From the NCBI GenBank assembly GCA_018398765.1, contig JAHBMJ010000176.1, positions 32,036 through 54,959 on the forward strand: a stretch of DNA of 22,924 nt. The letters run 5' to 3'. Below, piece by piece: positions 10,241 through 22,011 of the stretch. Origin of the DNA: Chromera velia. Taxonomy: Eukaryota > Sar > Chromeraceae. Every line of letters starts with the position of its first letter. Position 1 is the stretch's first letter. The notes beneath the pieces were generated by a model, which saw only the letters and a list, made by a program, of their open reading frames with translations, was not told the origin of the DNA and did no database searches. The position numbers and the translations under genes were made by a program.

Positions 10241-13200
10241 ATGTCTTCAAGGGGGGAGCCTGCCGGAGAGGGGGTGGAGGATGCCTCGTCTCCCAGTGCG
10301 ACGGCCTCCACGTTCCCGCCTGCCACAGCCACAACCGCTCCCTCGCCAGCGACGCTGAAGAACTCTACCACCAGCGTCCTCAGCCACAACAGCCAGGTAT
10401 GTGCGAATAGACTTTCTGTCCCTGATCAATGATCGTTTTGCTACGCCCCCTGGTATTTGTTTCCCTCCTCCCCTCGAGTGTACTTTCTGCCGGGAGGGGG
10501 GCGAGAAATCTGAGGGCCCTTCTTCTCAACCCGCCCCTCTCCTCAGCCCATTTGATGAGCATTCACGTACATGTGTGAATGCAGCCCGTTTCTGTCACAC
10601 CAACTGAGCCGAGCTGCCATCCATCTATGTATGTGTCTGCATGTCTGCAGTGTACGATGCAGAAGAGCGTCACGCTGACTCTTGGAAATATCAGCCCTGC
10701 CAATTCCTCCCAGGTGTCGGAGCAACTGGAGCAGTCTCAGCAGACACACAAGGGGAAGGAGAAGGAGGAGACCGACGGACCCTTAGACTCGCCGGGAGGA
10801 AGGGGGTCGGGATCTGCAGGGGGCTCTAGGGTGTTTGCGGACGACAGTGGGCGGCAGCTCTCTCAGGTAAAGTGCATGCAGCTAGGAGGTCTTTTAGCCG
10901 TTGCGGGGGAGAGGGCCCTTTTTTCCGGTTGATTAGTGCAACAGAATTGGCCAAGAGTCGCTCCAAAACTTCATGAAACTGGTGAGGTCTTGTCTGCGGA
11001 ATGGTTTGTTCCGCTTTCACTATTTGCTGATTGCTTTTGCTGTTCCACTGTGTTGCACCTCAACAGAGGACAGCTGTCATCGGCAGAGTAGCCTTCCAGA
11101 TTCGTCAGTGTACCCTTCGCTTCGGAGCTTCTGGATTATGGAAGTCTTGTGAATGAATGAAACATCGCCTTTCCTTCCATCTTGCAGGTAAGCGAGCTAG
11201 CCAACTCTCTCCGGTTTTCTGAGCGTCTCGAGAGCGCTGGGTCGTCTCAGCCCTCACTGTCGCAGCCAGACGCGGCAGGTGGGGGGGGAGAGGGAACGAG
11301 TACTCCCGCGCAGAGGAACGGAGTGGCAGGGGCAGGGGTTGTCTCTCGATTTGCAGCGTCTCCTTATCGGTCTCCTGGGGGTGGGGGGCAGACGGCAGGG
11401 TCGCCCTATGGAGCAGAGACGGCTCTCACACCTGTCTTGGCACCTGTGGGGGGCGAGGCCGCACCAGGGTCTCCCTCATCCGCCAGCGCCGCATCTCCTG
11501 CGGCGTCTTCTTTTTTCACGGGGCCGTCTCCTAAAGCCTCGGGGGCAGGTGCAGAGGAGGAGGCGGCGTTGAGGCGTCTGGCCCCTGAGGAAGGGGGGGC
11601 AAGGGGTGGAGTGGGCTCTGCCTTGTCGTCGTGTTCTCCTCAGGCAGCAGAGTCGAGACGCGCAACGGCAGAGAGGTCTATGTCTACACAGTGCGCCTTG
11701 GACTTTCGGTGAGTGGATTGAGTTGAGTGAGTGACTTTGTAAGAGTCTGAAGGGATCAGAAGAGGCCTTTGAGGCTTGCAGAAAGAGAAAGAAAGGAATG
11801 AATAGGGGTGCATGGAAGTGAATCGAGTGGGCAGAGAGACTCAGAGCAGAGAGAAACAAGATGGGGGGTGTTTATGTTCGTTTGACTCGAGCTGACGTCC
11901 TCACACTGTGTTGAATGATGAGAGACTGCATGCCATTTCTTTTCAGTGAGCTTCCCTACGGCTGCACGCATGACATCTGCATTTGAATGTCTGTGCAGGT
12001 ATACGGCAGGAGGGTCAATAAATCCAGCACTCGGATACGAGGTCTGTCTTGCTTTCAGGTGGTTTTCGCTAAGTCTGATGCTTCACTCTTGGACGCCTGG
12101 CGCGAAGTCAAGAACAACGATGATGTACGAGCGCTGCTCGTGCAGAGGGAAGAAAGGGCCTTTCAAGAGTACCTCCCTCTCATCCTCTAACAAATCAAGG
12201 TCAGTGAGCTGGCAGGCAAGAGAGCTAGAGACGAACAAGAGGGAATTAAGGGGTGGGAGCTAGGAGAGAGTTGCATGGGCGTTTGGCGGTCGGGAAGACG
12301 ACGTTTCATCTCTCTCTCGAGTAGAAGGTATTTGTTCGACTCAATACGAGCTACTGTGCATATATTGTGTAAACACAGACATACATATATATATATATAT
12401 ATGTATACATGTATATATACATATGTGTGTATGTGTGCGTGTGTGCATTGATTCGGCCCCTTCAACTTTTCTCTTTTGGTATCAGATCGAGGTTCCGACT
12501 CCCGCTTTCTCTTCCTCGAGGCCAACATCAAGCATGCAGTCTCTCTGTAGGCATCATATCCAATTCACACATCTCTCTCTGTCCTTTGCTTCTCTCCCTC
12601 TGTTTTTCTCATTCTTCCTTTCTTTGTGTGTTCAGAAAAAGGAGCAGGAGGAAGAGCAAACGCACAGACTTTCGGTGGGTCTGTGAGTGAACGACTGTCA
12701 CATGAGTGGAAAAGAAGAAAGAAAATCATGACGATTGACCACAGGACGCTCCGTGCATGAAGAAATCCTGCATGAGGACGCTCCATGCAGGGTCCTGCAC
12801 ATCAGCGCAATAGGTCCAGACCTCGAGGGGAAGAGAGAGCCATCGATTGTTCTCACAAAGGGGTCAGTTTTTCCTTTGAACGATTTTTGTTTCGTTTTTT
12901 GCACGCAGCTTTTGTGTTCTTGGTGACTGCAGCTGTGTAGAGGTCGTGCGGTGCATGGGAACCCTTCTCTTTGTCAGGTGTCGATTTTCTTTTGATTGGA
13001 CATGGAAGAGATTCAGGAGAAGGGCGAGGAATACCTCAGCATGTATGTTTATCTTGGTGCTCGTCTGAGTGTCTACTTGCCTTGCTGCCTGGCTGTATCT
13101 GCCTGCCGGGCCCGGTTTCGTTCGAGTGCTGATACTGGCGAACTATTCCAAGTGATTCACATGCGACTGAAGCACTCATTCGAATTTTAATCCATCACAC

Positions 13201-13851
13201 ATACACTAATGCAGTTGTTTGTGTGTGTGGGTCCTCCATATGAAGTTTCGTCTTTTTGGTTCGGTTTGTTGCCACCTCTCCATCTGCTACGATGACTAGA
13301 GGTCTAGGTTGATCGATTGTCTCGATCTGCTCCATTTATTTTTGCCATCGCTTGATCATGCAGATGACGACTACAGACTCTGATGACGACTAGAGACGAC
13401 TACTTGAGACTGACGCAAATGCACAGCACAAGCAGACGACTGCCGTCCCCCCCTTTCCGTTCATTGCATCCCCTTTCTCCGAGGGGGGTAGGTGCAGGCG
13501 CTGCGGGTGGGGCTGCAGGAGGGGAGGGCACGGTCACGTCAGCGCTTGCCGGCGCCTCCCCGGCGATCCCTCTTCATCATCCGTCCCCGTCTTCTTCAGC
13601 GTTCCCGTCAACGATGCAGAACGCGGAGACACAATCCTCAGACGTCGAGCCTCAGGTGGGTAGTGCATGCCGCCAGGTGGGAGGGAAGTTGCGTGGATGG
13701 GTGCTTCTCGATGGCGAGGTGGAAAACACAGACTGGTTGATTGATTCGTATCGTCTATTCGCTGAAAAGAGAGGCTGGTCGGAAGGGACTCTGGTGAGAA
13801 TAAAAGAAAGAAAGAAAAAGAAGGAGGGAAAGAAAGAAAGAATGAAAGAAA

Positions 13852-13882
<31 letters not shown>

Positions 13883-16016
13883 CAAGAAAGCAAGAAAGCA
13901 AGAAAGGAAGGAAAGAAGGAAGAAAAGAAGGAAGAAGGAAGAACAGAAGGAAGAACAGAAGGAAGAAAAGAAGGAAGAAAAGAAGGAAGAAAAGAAGGAA
14001 GAAAAGAAGGAAGGAAGGAAGGAAGGACGGACGGAAGGAAGGAAGGAAGGAAGGAGGGAAGGAGGGAAGGAAGAAACGAAGAAAAGAAGGAAGAAACGAA
14101 GAAAAGAAGGAAGAAAAGAAGGAGGGAAGGAAGGAAGGAAGGAAGGAAGGATGGAAGGAAGGAAGGATGGAAGGAAGGAAGGAGGGAAGGAAGAAGCGAA
14201 GAAAAGAAGGAAGAAAAGAAGGAAGGAAGGAAGGAAGGAAGGAAGAAAGGATGGAAGGAAGGAAGGAAGGAAGGAAGGAAGAAAGGAAGGACGGAGTTTT
14301 TGTCCTCAAATTAATTGCCGTACCTTTTGGGTCATTCATTCTCTGCGCCCTTTAATTCCTTGCATCGATCGGTCGTTGATGCCACTGAGAGGGGCTTTTG
14401 GCTTTGACCCAGCTCAATCGAGGCTCCAAAATAATTTTATGCATGGAGAGACAGTGTGTACCTCTTTGATGCATTTTGTGTTGACATTTCAGCCTGCTCT
14501 GCGCAGACGAGACTTCCTCTGCGAAGTTGAGATCTCTCACAATATCCTGTTCCTGACTTAATCCCCTGTTGTTGCAGGCTGACGGACCCGACGCTGAGCG
14601 GCAGAGACGAGTGACGTCCCAGAAGGCAGCCCGAGCGGCATCTCGGATGTCAGTCAGCGAGTGTCAACATGCATCCTTCCCTCCACTGCATGGTGGGGTT
14701 GCATTTTTTGCGCTGATCGCTCTTTCCCCTTGGTCATTCTCTTCACCGTTCTGCGCGATAGTTTCCATTGAGGCGGTCAGATCGGTGATACCGAGGTGGC
14801 ACTTGGCTGTCCTGCTTCCATGAGTGAGACTTTCCGCGCACACATGCACAGCCTGCACGGTGAGAAAATCAAAACTGTCATGAATGAGAGGAAAACTCGG
14901 ATTGGCAGAGTGTCTGTTTTGTCATTCTTCGAAGGCGTCCGTCCGTTCAATTTCAACTTTCAATTAAGTGGTTTCTCCGTCTGTCTTTTTCCAATTGGTC
15001 GCACTCTAATGGCCGAAACTGCGATTCTTCGGATCTCGGTTATCTCGAGGGACGGCCCATCAGGCTTGTGTTGTGCATATGTGCATGCGTGCTTGCTCGT
15101 CAAGCCGCGGGCCTTCCAGCAGCCATCAGCCCAGCTGTTTTGCGGTAGGTCATGCAGCTGCGGCGGTGGTAGGGATGTATTTCTCGTTGTTGAAGAGTCC
15201 GTTTGATCTTGTGCCATTCCTTTGTCTTGAGATGAGGGGAGGGTCGGCGGGCGGGGGCTTGACGACGAGACGCACGCGCCAGGGAGGCTGAATCAGATTG
15301 AGAAGTGAACGCAGCAGTATCGATCGAGGGACTTGGCATGTCGAGAGGAGAGAAGGGACAGATCGAGAGGAGAGAAGGGACAGATCGAGAGGAGAGAAGG
15401 GACAGATCGAGAGGAGAGAAGGGACAGATTGAGAGAAGAGACGGGACAGATTGAGAGAAGAGACGGGACAGATCGAGAGAAGAGACGGGACAGATCGAGA
15501 GAAGAGACGGGGCAGATCCAGAGAAGAGACGGGACAGATCGAGAGAAGAGACGGGACAGATCCAGAGAAGAGACGGGACAGATCGAGAGAAGAGACGGGA
15601 CAGATTGAGAGAAGAGACGGGGCAGATTGAGAGAAGAGACGGGGCAGGTCGAGTGAGCGCAGGCAGCAGGACCTCGGGGATTGCCGACGTGAACGCAGCC
15701 ACGGATCCAGTCTTCAAGGGTTCTCATCGATGAAAGACAACGGCACAGATGCGTGCGCCTATTTGTACGTGCATGCGACCATATCCTCAGGCTCAGCCTA
15801 GCAGCTCTCTTCTGTTTGTCGATTGATGTTGAGAAGGCTGCTCCGTTGTTAATTGGCCCGATTCGCTCAATTGCGCTTGTAGATATTCAAAGTCACCCAG
15901 CTCTCTTCAGCAAATGTCTTTGATTCCTTTCCCCCTCTCTCATGACTCCCTGCAGGGTGTCTCAGCCGTCTAGTAAGAACAAAAAGGCGGCAGGGCCCGG
16001 CCTTTCGGCAGCCTGA
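10241..16016 (+). CDS. Multi-exon gene for a Ser/Gly/Pro-rich protein of unknown function; middle exons unsettled
   Basis: The well-supported 5' exons are 10241-10396 (ATG start, phase 0 out), 10651-10866 (phase 0 in and out) and 11188-11708 (phase 2 out). They encode about 300 residues rich in Ser, Gly, Pro and Gln, probably disordered, with the stretch MQKSVTLTLGNISPANSSQ. The well-supported 3' exons are 13498-13655 (phase 1 in, 0 out), 14578-14648 (0 in, 2 out) and 15956-16016 (2 in, TGA stop), giving a basic tail ending SSKNKKAAGPGLSAA. In the middle, 12486-12546, 12636-12674, 12791-12862 and 12978-13042 form a second phase-consistent chain (1-2-2-2-1) leading into 13498. A coding-like exon at 12059-12199 (LLDAWREVKN, EERAFQEYLPLIL) has an in-frame TAA at 12188, so the two halves do not join cleanly. 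It could be one gene with a misread exon, two genes, or a gene carrying a nonsense or frameshift change. No domain is recognised. Confidence 0.6.
11947..12199 (+). other. Coding-like segment with in-frame TGA and TAA
   Basis: Spliced from 11708 at phase 2, the frame reads R-ELPYGCTHDICI, then TGA (11984-11986), then MSVQ. A good 60-nt mini-intron candidate follows (11999-12058, GTATAC to TTTCAG). The same frame continues as VVFAKSDASLLDAWREVKN and EERAFQEYLPLIL, then TAA (12188-12190), then QIK before a GTCAGT donor at 12200. Amino-acid composition supports this frame over the other two. Confidence 0.4.
12365..12426. repeat. TA/CA microsatellite in an intron
   Basis: Alternating CATA and TA runs lie inside the probable intron at 12200-12485, between a GTCAGT donor and a TATCAG acceptor. 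Confidence 0.85.
13798..14296. repeat. About 500-bp polypurine (GAAA/GGAA)n tract in an intron
   Basis: Almost every base on the plus strand is A or G, built from GAAA, GGAA and GAAGAAAAGAAG units with rare T, C or GGAC interruptions. It lies wholly within the 922-bp intron at 13656-14577. The long ORFs on both strands (Lys/Glu/Arg or Pro/Ser/Phe) are products of the repeat. Confidence 0.95.
15338..15650. repeat. 22-bp minisatellite, about 14 copies, in an intron
   Basis: The unit is GATCGAGAGRAGAGAMGGGACA with point variants (ATC/ATT, AGG/AAG). It lies within the last intron of the plus-strand gene (14649-15955). A 22-bp unit is not a multiple of three, so the ORFs through it cycle frames and are not real. 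Confidence 0.9.
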
Positions 16017-16900
16017 CGACTTCAAGGGTAGCTTCAAGGTCGAGGGATGAAGAGAGATGGGGGGGGGGCGTTACATTAATGTACAGTCTGTGCAGCAAGT
16101 CTACATCCGTGGGTCTCAAATCCGCTTTGTGATTGTTCCTGACATGCTCCGACACGCCCCGATCTTCAAGACGTCGGGGTGATCGGCGTGGGGGGCAAAA
16201 AGGCCATCAACATGAGAGAGCGGCAGGGAAGGAGGGGGGGGCCTCCCCGTTAAAGGGAAGGAAAAAGGAAGGGGGGGACGGGAGCTCCCGTCAGTTGGAG
16301 GTTCGTTCTTGCCTTTGTTTGGCCCTGATTTGCGACGAGCACATGCAGTGCGCCTAGCTGCGTGATTGTGTGTGGAAACGGACAGAGCGGTCCTGACTTC
16401 AGAGTGATACATTCGTCAGGGACGCAGAAGGTGTCAAGGACGGCGGAATCCGGGCATTCATGCTGATCCAATTTAGAGTGGGTCAACACCTAGGCAAACG
16501 CACAGACACATCTTGAAGAGGGGTGAGCAGGCGTACTGTGGAATAGTGGTATCCGCTAGGATATCCGTCTTGTATTGAGTTTTATGTGCTTTCATTTGAT
16601 GTGAAGTGTACGACCCCAGTGCTAGCTGGATCAGCAGCTAATAGTAGTAGGTAGCCGTGCATATAGAACAGAAGATCGATCGTCTTGTAAAGAATGCAAG
16701 TCTGGGCTTACGCGTCTTTCGATTGTAAATCATTCGATTGGCACTGGCTATAGCAATCGATTTGTTATTACTGAATGCCAGTGTCTTTGCATATACATAT
16801 GAAGCATTGATCAGACTGCATGAGATCGATGCATGACTTTGGAAGCCATTATATAGGTTCATGGCGCCGGAAAGCGCAACAGTACGAGTCTGCATACATA
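16017..16900. other. Intergenic region between convergent genes, proximal part
   Basis: This lies downstream of the TGA at 16014-16016 and probably holds the 3' UTR of the plus-strand gene. It has G-runs near 16060 and 16236-16275 and no supported exon. Confidence 0.45.
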
Positions 16901-16939
16901 GCTCGGCCGGCCCCGCCTAGGGCCCCGCAAAAACCTAGG

Positions 16940-17070
16940 AAGACAGGAATTTAGAAGAATTTAGACAGGAATTTAGAGGACTTGGAATTTAATTGGACAC
17001 TGCCACTGTCTGCCAGTGGACAGGAATCTGAAGGAATTTAAAAACGGGAATTTAGAAGAATTTAACAAAT
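16940..17070. repeat. Cluster of GAATTTA motifs
   Basis: GGAATTTA and GAATTTAGA recur about nine times, in blocks such as ACAGGAATTTAGA. This is the reverse complement of the TAAATTC motif cluster at 5030-5240, so the two may be copies of one repeat family in opposite orientation. Confidence 0.6.
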
Positions 17071-18046
17071 TTTGGAGGTCACGTTCTCATGAACTAAGAC
17101 AATGATAAATCGATCCTAGAATCGATCATTGATCACTGATCAGTTAGAACTTGATATTAATGCTCTTTATAGACCTAATAATAATCACTGTCAATTTTTT
17201 TTTTTTCTTCTTATATTAAAGCTTTGTCTATCTAATCCATCTGTGAATATTCATTTTGTATTCATTTTATGCAGTTTGCTCGCCGAACTAGGGTTAGAAA
17301 GTCTTTTCGTATGTCTGTTCGCTCACGCGCTGCTGTCACGCAAAAACATGTAGACCTAAAACCTTTTCGGTTCCAGGTTGGGAACTAACTTAAACTAAGA
17401 AGGGCATCCATTGTCATCCAATGAAGGTGCAAACAACGAATATATATACCTGTTCTGTAGGGCTTTTCCCCCTCAAGATCAATTAATTACTCAATTGGAC
17501 CAGCAATTCAAGTTGGAAGGGGCTAAAGTGTTATCAACTTCTACTTGAGTAGGCACACATTTCCGTTTTAAAAAAAACTTGAAGGCTTGATCGCCGCTAT
17601 ACGTCGAAGCCAATCAATTTTCTGAAGATTTATAGTATTATTTACAATATGATTTACTTGAAATATATAGAAGCTAATAAAACTTAAACTAAGCGCTGCA
17701 TCTAGGTCAGTAGTAAGTCTAGTACCCTGGTGTACTGCATAATTAAACACCGTTTGCTCTGTTCCTAGCTCTGATCTACGTACTGCATAAGCACCGTTTG
17801 CTCTAGCTATTGTTGGCATTCCATGCGTACATAAAAAATCCATGCAAAAAAAAGAAAGCTGGGCCCCGTATATACGTAGTCCATCAAATTAGCCTTCAAC
17901 GTTGTAACGATCACGTTTTCAGTCCGTCAAATCAACACTCCAATCGATTACGCGTTGATTCGAGGAAGAAACAGAAACGCATCGGTCCCCCAACGCGGCA
18001 TCGACACCAACTGCATGCAGATATATATAGACACACACTGACGCGC

Positions 18047-18048
<2 letters not shown>
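17071..18048. other. AT-rich island with no firm gene
   Basis: It is sharply more AT-rich than the flanking exons. It contains an imperfect tandem pair (CACCGTTTGCTCT, about 17746 and 17791, both preceded by TACTGCATA). A 91-codon minus-strand frame at 17568-17843 has reasonable composition but no recognised family. It could be a decayed mobile element. Confidence 0.4.

Positions 18049-18085
<37 letters not shown>
18049..18085. repeat. (GA)n microsatellite
   Basis: About 18 GA units. On the minus strand it reads as Ser-Leu repeats and may lie in the 3' UTR, or in an alternative last exon, of the kinase gene. Confidence 0.95.
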
Positions 18086-18087
<2 letters not shown>

Positions 18088-18193
18088 GAAACGGTCCCAT
18101 AACTCACTGGTCCTAGCACCCACCCGGGTTTGTGTAGTCTTCATGAAGCAAAACGCGTATAAGTTGCATATGAAATCGAGGTTTTCCTTCACC

Positions 18194-20181
18194 TTAGCGC
18201 AACACTCGTAACCGCAGGGCAAATGCAACGGGCTGCCAGCGACACGAGAGAGAGAGAGAAAAACAGACAGACAGAAAATTCATAAGAGAGAGAGGGCAAC
18301 ACCGACGTACTGACCAAGAGTTCCCCTCCCAGATAGTCTGCGTACAGACGGGACAGAGGAAGCCCGCAACCGAAGCCTGCAACAAACATCGACAAACTTT
18401 GTTCTTTCGCCTTACTGAATTTGCTGTTCGAATTTTTTTCTCACTCACTCGCTGGTGTATGAACATCGACTTCTTGTTTCTTCTCCTCAGACACAGAGAC
18501 AGGCAGGCAGGCAGGTGGGCAGGTAGGTAGGCAGGCAGACAGCTAAGCGCTTTGTTTTGCTTTTGTTTCTGATTGTTTTCCTTTCCAACCCTCTTCTGGA
18601 TCGAGCACTCTTGGCAGAAGGTCACGAGAGCTTTAGGCTCTACAGCATGCCCTGGGCCGTTTTCTGAAGAGCGCAGGCGGAGTGAGGCTTGCTGCAATCG
18701 TGCAGAGCTCGGCTAATTTGTTCTTGCCGAATGGTGATCACTCTCAAAAGGCGTACGATCCCTTTCTGACCTGCAAGCGGAGACAACTCCGGTGGCTTCA
18801 TCACCTTTTTGATTGGTCTCATTCCCCCTCCCTGGCTTTGACTGAGATCAGGCGGCTGCAGCGTTTGTGGGGGGGGACTAGAAAGAGAGGGGGGGTCCGA
18901 ATGAGGAGGCGCCCCACCTCTAGAAGGCGACCCAAATATTGGCTCGGGAATAATTTTGCCCATTCGATCAGATAGAGAGATGGAGCCCGCCATAGGATCG
19001 CCAATGGGGGCCCCTGAAGGTTCTCTCTGCTGTCCCCCATGCACCCCAGTCGATGGAGGCGCCTCCCCTTCACCCTCCATGTCCTCCTCATCGTCCCCCA
19101 TCATGGATGCTGTCTGGGGGGCTGTGGTGTACAGGTAACTCCACACACGCTGGAGGTTCGGGTGGTCAATCCCCCCTCCCTCATCCGAAATCTGCAGGTG
19201 AAACCGTGTTTATGTGTTTCTGAGTTGACTTACGCGAGCGAGCAGGCAGGCAGGCAGGCAGAGAAACAAACGGAGCCATGACGAGATCGAGACAGGTGCA
19301 TGAATTCGTTCGGCCGAAGAATGAGAGAATGTGGCGAGAGGTCATGCATGACCACCTTCCTTTCCTAACGTTGACCTCTTTCTTGCAGGTTCTTTCCGTC
19401 TTCTCTCTACTTGTTTCTCGTGAGGAATAGGTGCGTGAGCTTCAAAGCTGCCCTCACACACCTCTAATAAACGAGAGAGTACTCGACTCTCTGTAGGCCC
19501 TGAAACTTCAACCTCCCTCTTTTTTCATCTACAGAGGGGATTGTGCTAGAAGGCCGTTGTTCCTTTCCCGCTCTTTGCTGATCTTGCTGTCTGGTTGAGC
19601 TGAGAAGAGACTGAAAACATGTTGAAAGAGAATGACATCAGGAATTGATTCTTTCTGACTCATTACTCAATTAATGTGTAAGAGTTTGTCTTCCACGAGA
19701 GTGGGGAATATGATGGTGAGACAGAAGATCGTATGAAGTCAGGGATACCGACAGTTGTGTGTTCAGTCTGCATCTGACTGACTGACCTTGATGGCAATTT
19801 GCCCTTCGTCTCCAGACAGGACGACCTGATCGAGAAGCAGAGGAGGAGAAAGAGAGGGAAAGTGGGGTACAGAGACCGAATATGACTGAAAGAAGACCGG
19901 GAGGAGCGCGATTGGGCATGAGCGGAACGGTTTCGTGCACAAAGGAGTCAAGAGGAAAAAGCAGACATTTCCTTTTCTTTCAGAAGATTTCATGTCTCTC
20001 TGAGAAAACGAATATTGGCATTAAAGAGCAAGAATTCAGTGTCTCTGTGGGACCGCATTTGCAAGGACGCCGACCCCTCTCCAACCCTCCAGAAACGTTG
20101 CAATGCAGAACGAACTTCAGCCGCTTCCTTGAGTGATGCACAGAGGTGCCGTCATCAAGCTTTCTGTCTCCTCCACTCAGA

Positions 20182-20217
<36 letters not shown>

Positions 20218-21975
20218 CTCCATCCATGAAATTCAAGACGCAGGTTTACCCGGAGTACACACACCGATTGTTGGTTTGAATGGACGGACAGGCAGAATGA
20301 ATACACATTTTGTCTCTCCTTGTGACACAAACAGAGAGACCGACCTCAATTGGAGGAAGGTTGGGCCCAAACCTCTCGAAAGCACACCCCTCGATGACCG
20401 TGACTGTCTGCTGAATTCCCGACGGACACGGATGCAGCTGGTTGGCAAGGATCACCTCCTCGTCCTCTGTGTATCTCTTCATGCCGCCTCCCGATGCACC
20501 CCCAGACTGAGAAGAAGAAGCACTCCCCACTTCCCCCCCTGCCTGTGCTTGTTGTTGCATTCTCCTGGCCTGATGCGCTTGCAACACTGCGGCTGCAGCC
20601 AACTGAGCCTGAGGCACTATGATGGGCTCCGCCTCCCTCTCCCCTCCAATCACCCCTGACGAGGATGGTATGCTGAGGCCGCTCCTCCTTCCTTCCTCCC
20701 CAGAAGAAGAAGAGGCCCCCCCGCCCTCATTCGACTTTATCCCTCCAGTGCCCCCCTCCCCCCCCCCTGGTACTGGGGGACCTTCCCATGGCATTTCCCC
20801 TGGATCGTGTGTGAAGGGAATGTGCCCACTGAAAGCGGGGGTGCGCAGAGGCAAGGGGCGACTCCGAACAGCCCCCTTGCCCCCCTCCCCTTCCTCCTGT
20901 GAAGAAGTCTCAGCCTGAATACTGGGGGAAGGGGAATGAGAAGGAGAAGGGGACCCTGCTGTACTGGTGCCAGGGTGTGTGGAGGAACGGACGCTCCGAT
21001 CGCACGCCGCAAGTGAGTGCGAGGGAGCGGGAGAGGAAAAGGCAGAATGGCCGCTATCGGCAGTGTGTGTGTGCATGCCGTTGCTCTGAGGGGACTGGAA
21101 GGTGGAGGAGAACGCAGGGGACTTCCACCCTGCCGCCGCCGCCGCCGCGCCGTTCTCAAGAGAATTGGTGTCGACGTGATACTCCACTGAGGCCCTCATT
21201 GCATTCTGCATACACGCATACAGACAGACAGACAGCAGAAATGGGGATGAAAAGAAAGACCGACAGGAGATTGAGGGGGGGCACGCAGGGCAGTTTCAAG
21301 AGGAGAATTTTAGCAAAATGAAGGAGAGAATTCAAAAACGAACGAAGAAGAAAAAGGCACAAAGAAGCGATGGATGAAAAAAAAAGAGGACTGACATACT
21401 TCTTTCTGAATTGGGGGAATGAGGAAGGGAACCAGAGCACATGCAGACAGAAAACGCGGTTTCTTCGAATTGAGTGAAGAGCTCTTTCGGGACAGACTAG
21501 GCGGCAGAGGAGGATTATCGGAAATCTGCGAGACTTTTCTGGAAAAGGAAAACTCTTGGCCTCAGTCTGCAGACAAGTAGACTGCCTGCCTTCTTCTCCT
21601 GTCCACAACTTTGTTGACCTTCATCCCTGCTGACCGACCTTGAAAAGTTCAAACAAAATGTAGTACAGATACTGAGGTACGAACGGGAGCGTCGTGCTGC
21701 CCCTTTTAATGATCTGCAGGCATGCACAGTCAAGTAAACATGAAAAAGATTCATCTGATAGAGACGCCATGCATCAGGAAAAAGGGAAGAAATGCAGAAG
21801 GAACAGAGGAAGCAAGCAGACCGGAAGGAAGATGTAGAAGACAAAAGCAACAGGAAAGAAGAGGGCAAACACCAGCCGCCAAGTGATTTTGAAAAAAGAC
21901 GGACCCGGACAGTTGGACAGCAACCCCTGTGTGCCTGGCACAAAAGCTCGGCATCTGCAAACGAAAACATTCCAT

Positions 21976-22011
<36 letters not shown>

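Noticed and set aside
13755-14339. 194-codon minus-strand Pro/Ser/Phe ORF
   Set aside because: It is a pure shadow of the GAAA/GGAA repeat.
13383-14561. 392-codon plus-strand ORF rich in Lys/Glu/Arg
   Set aside because: Most of it is the translated purine repeat. Only about 13498-13655 is supported as an exon, ending at a GTGGGT donor.
15338-15650. CRISPR-like array
   Set aside because: The repeats are contiguous, without unique spacers, in a eukaryotic intron.
15100-15727. Leu/Ser-rich tandem-repeat ORFs on both strands
   Set aside because: They come from the 22-bp minisatellite within an intron. The unit is not a multiple of three and no splice or start context fits.
20080-20180. Minus-strand exon-like frame (LDDGTSVHHSRKRLKF) between two kinase exons
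   Set aside because: Joining LPPIE directly to VVLSGDEG at phase 0 reproduces the conserved kinase sequence. Including this segment would disrupt it and needs weak splice sites.
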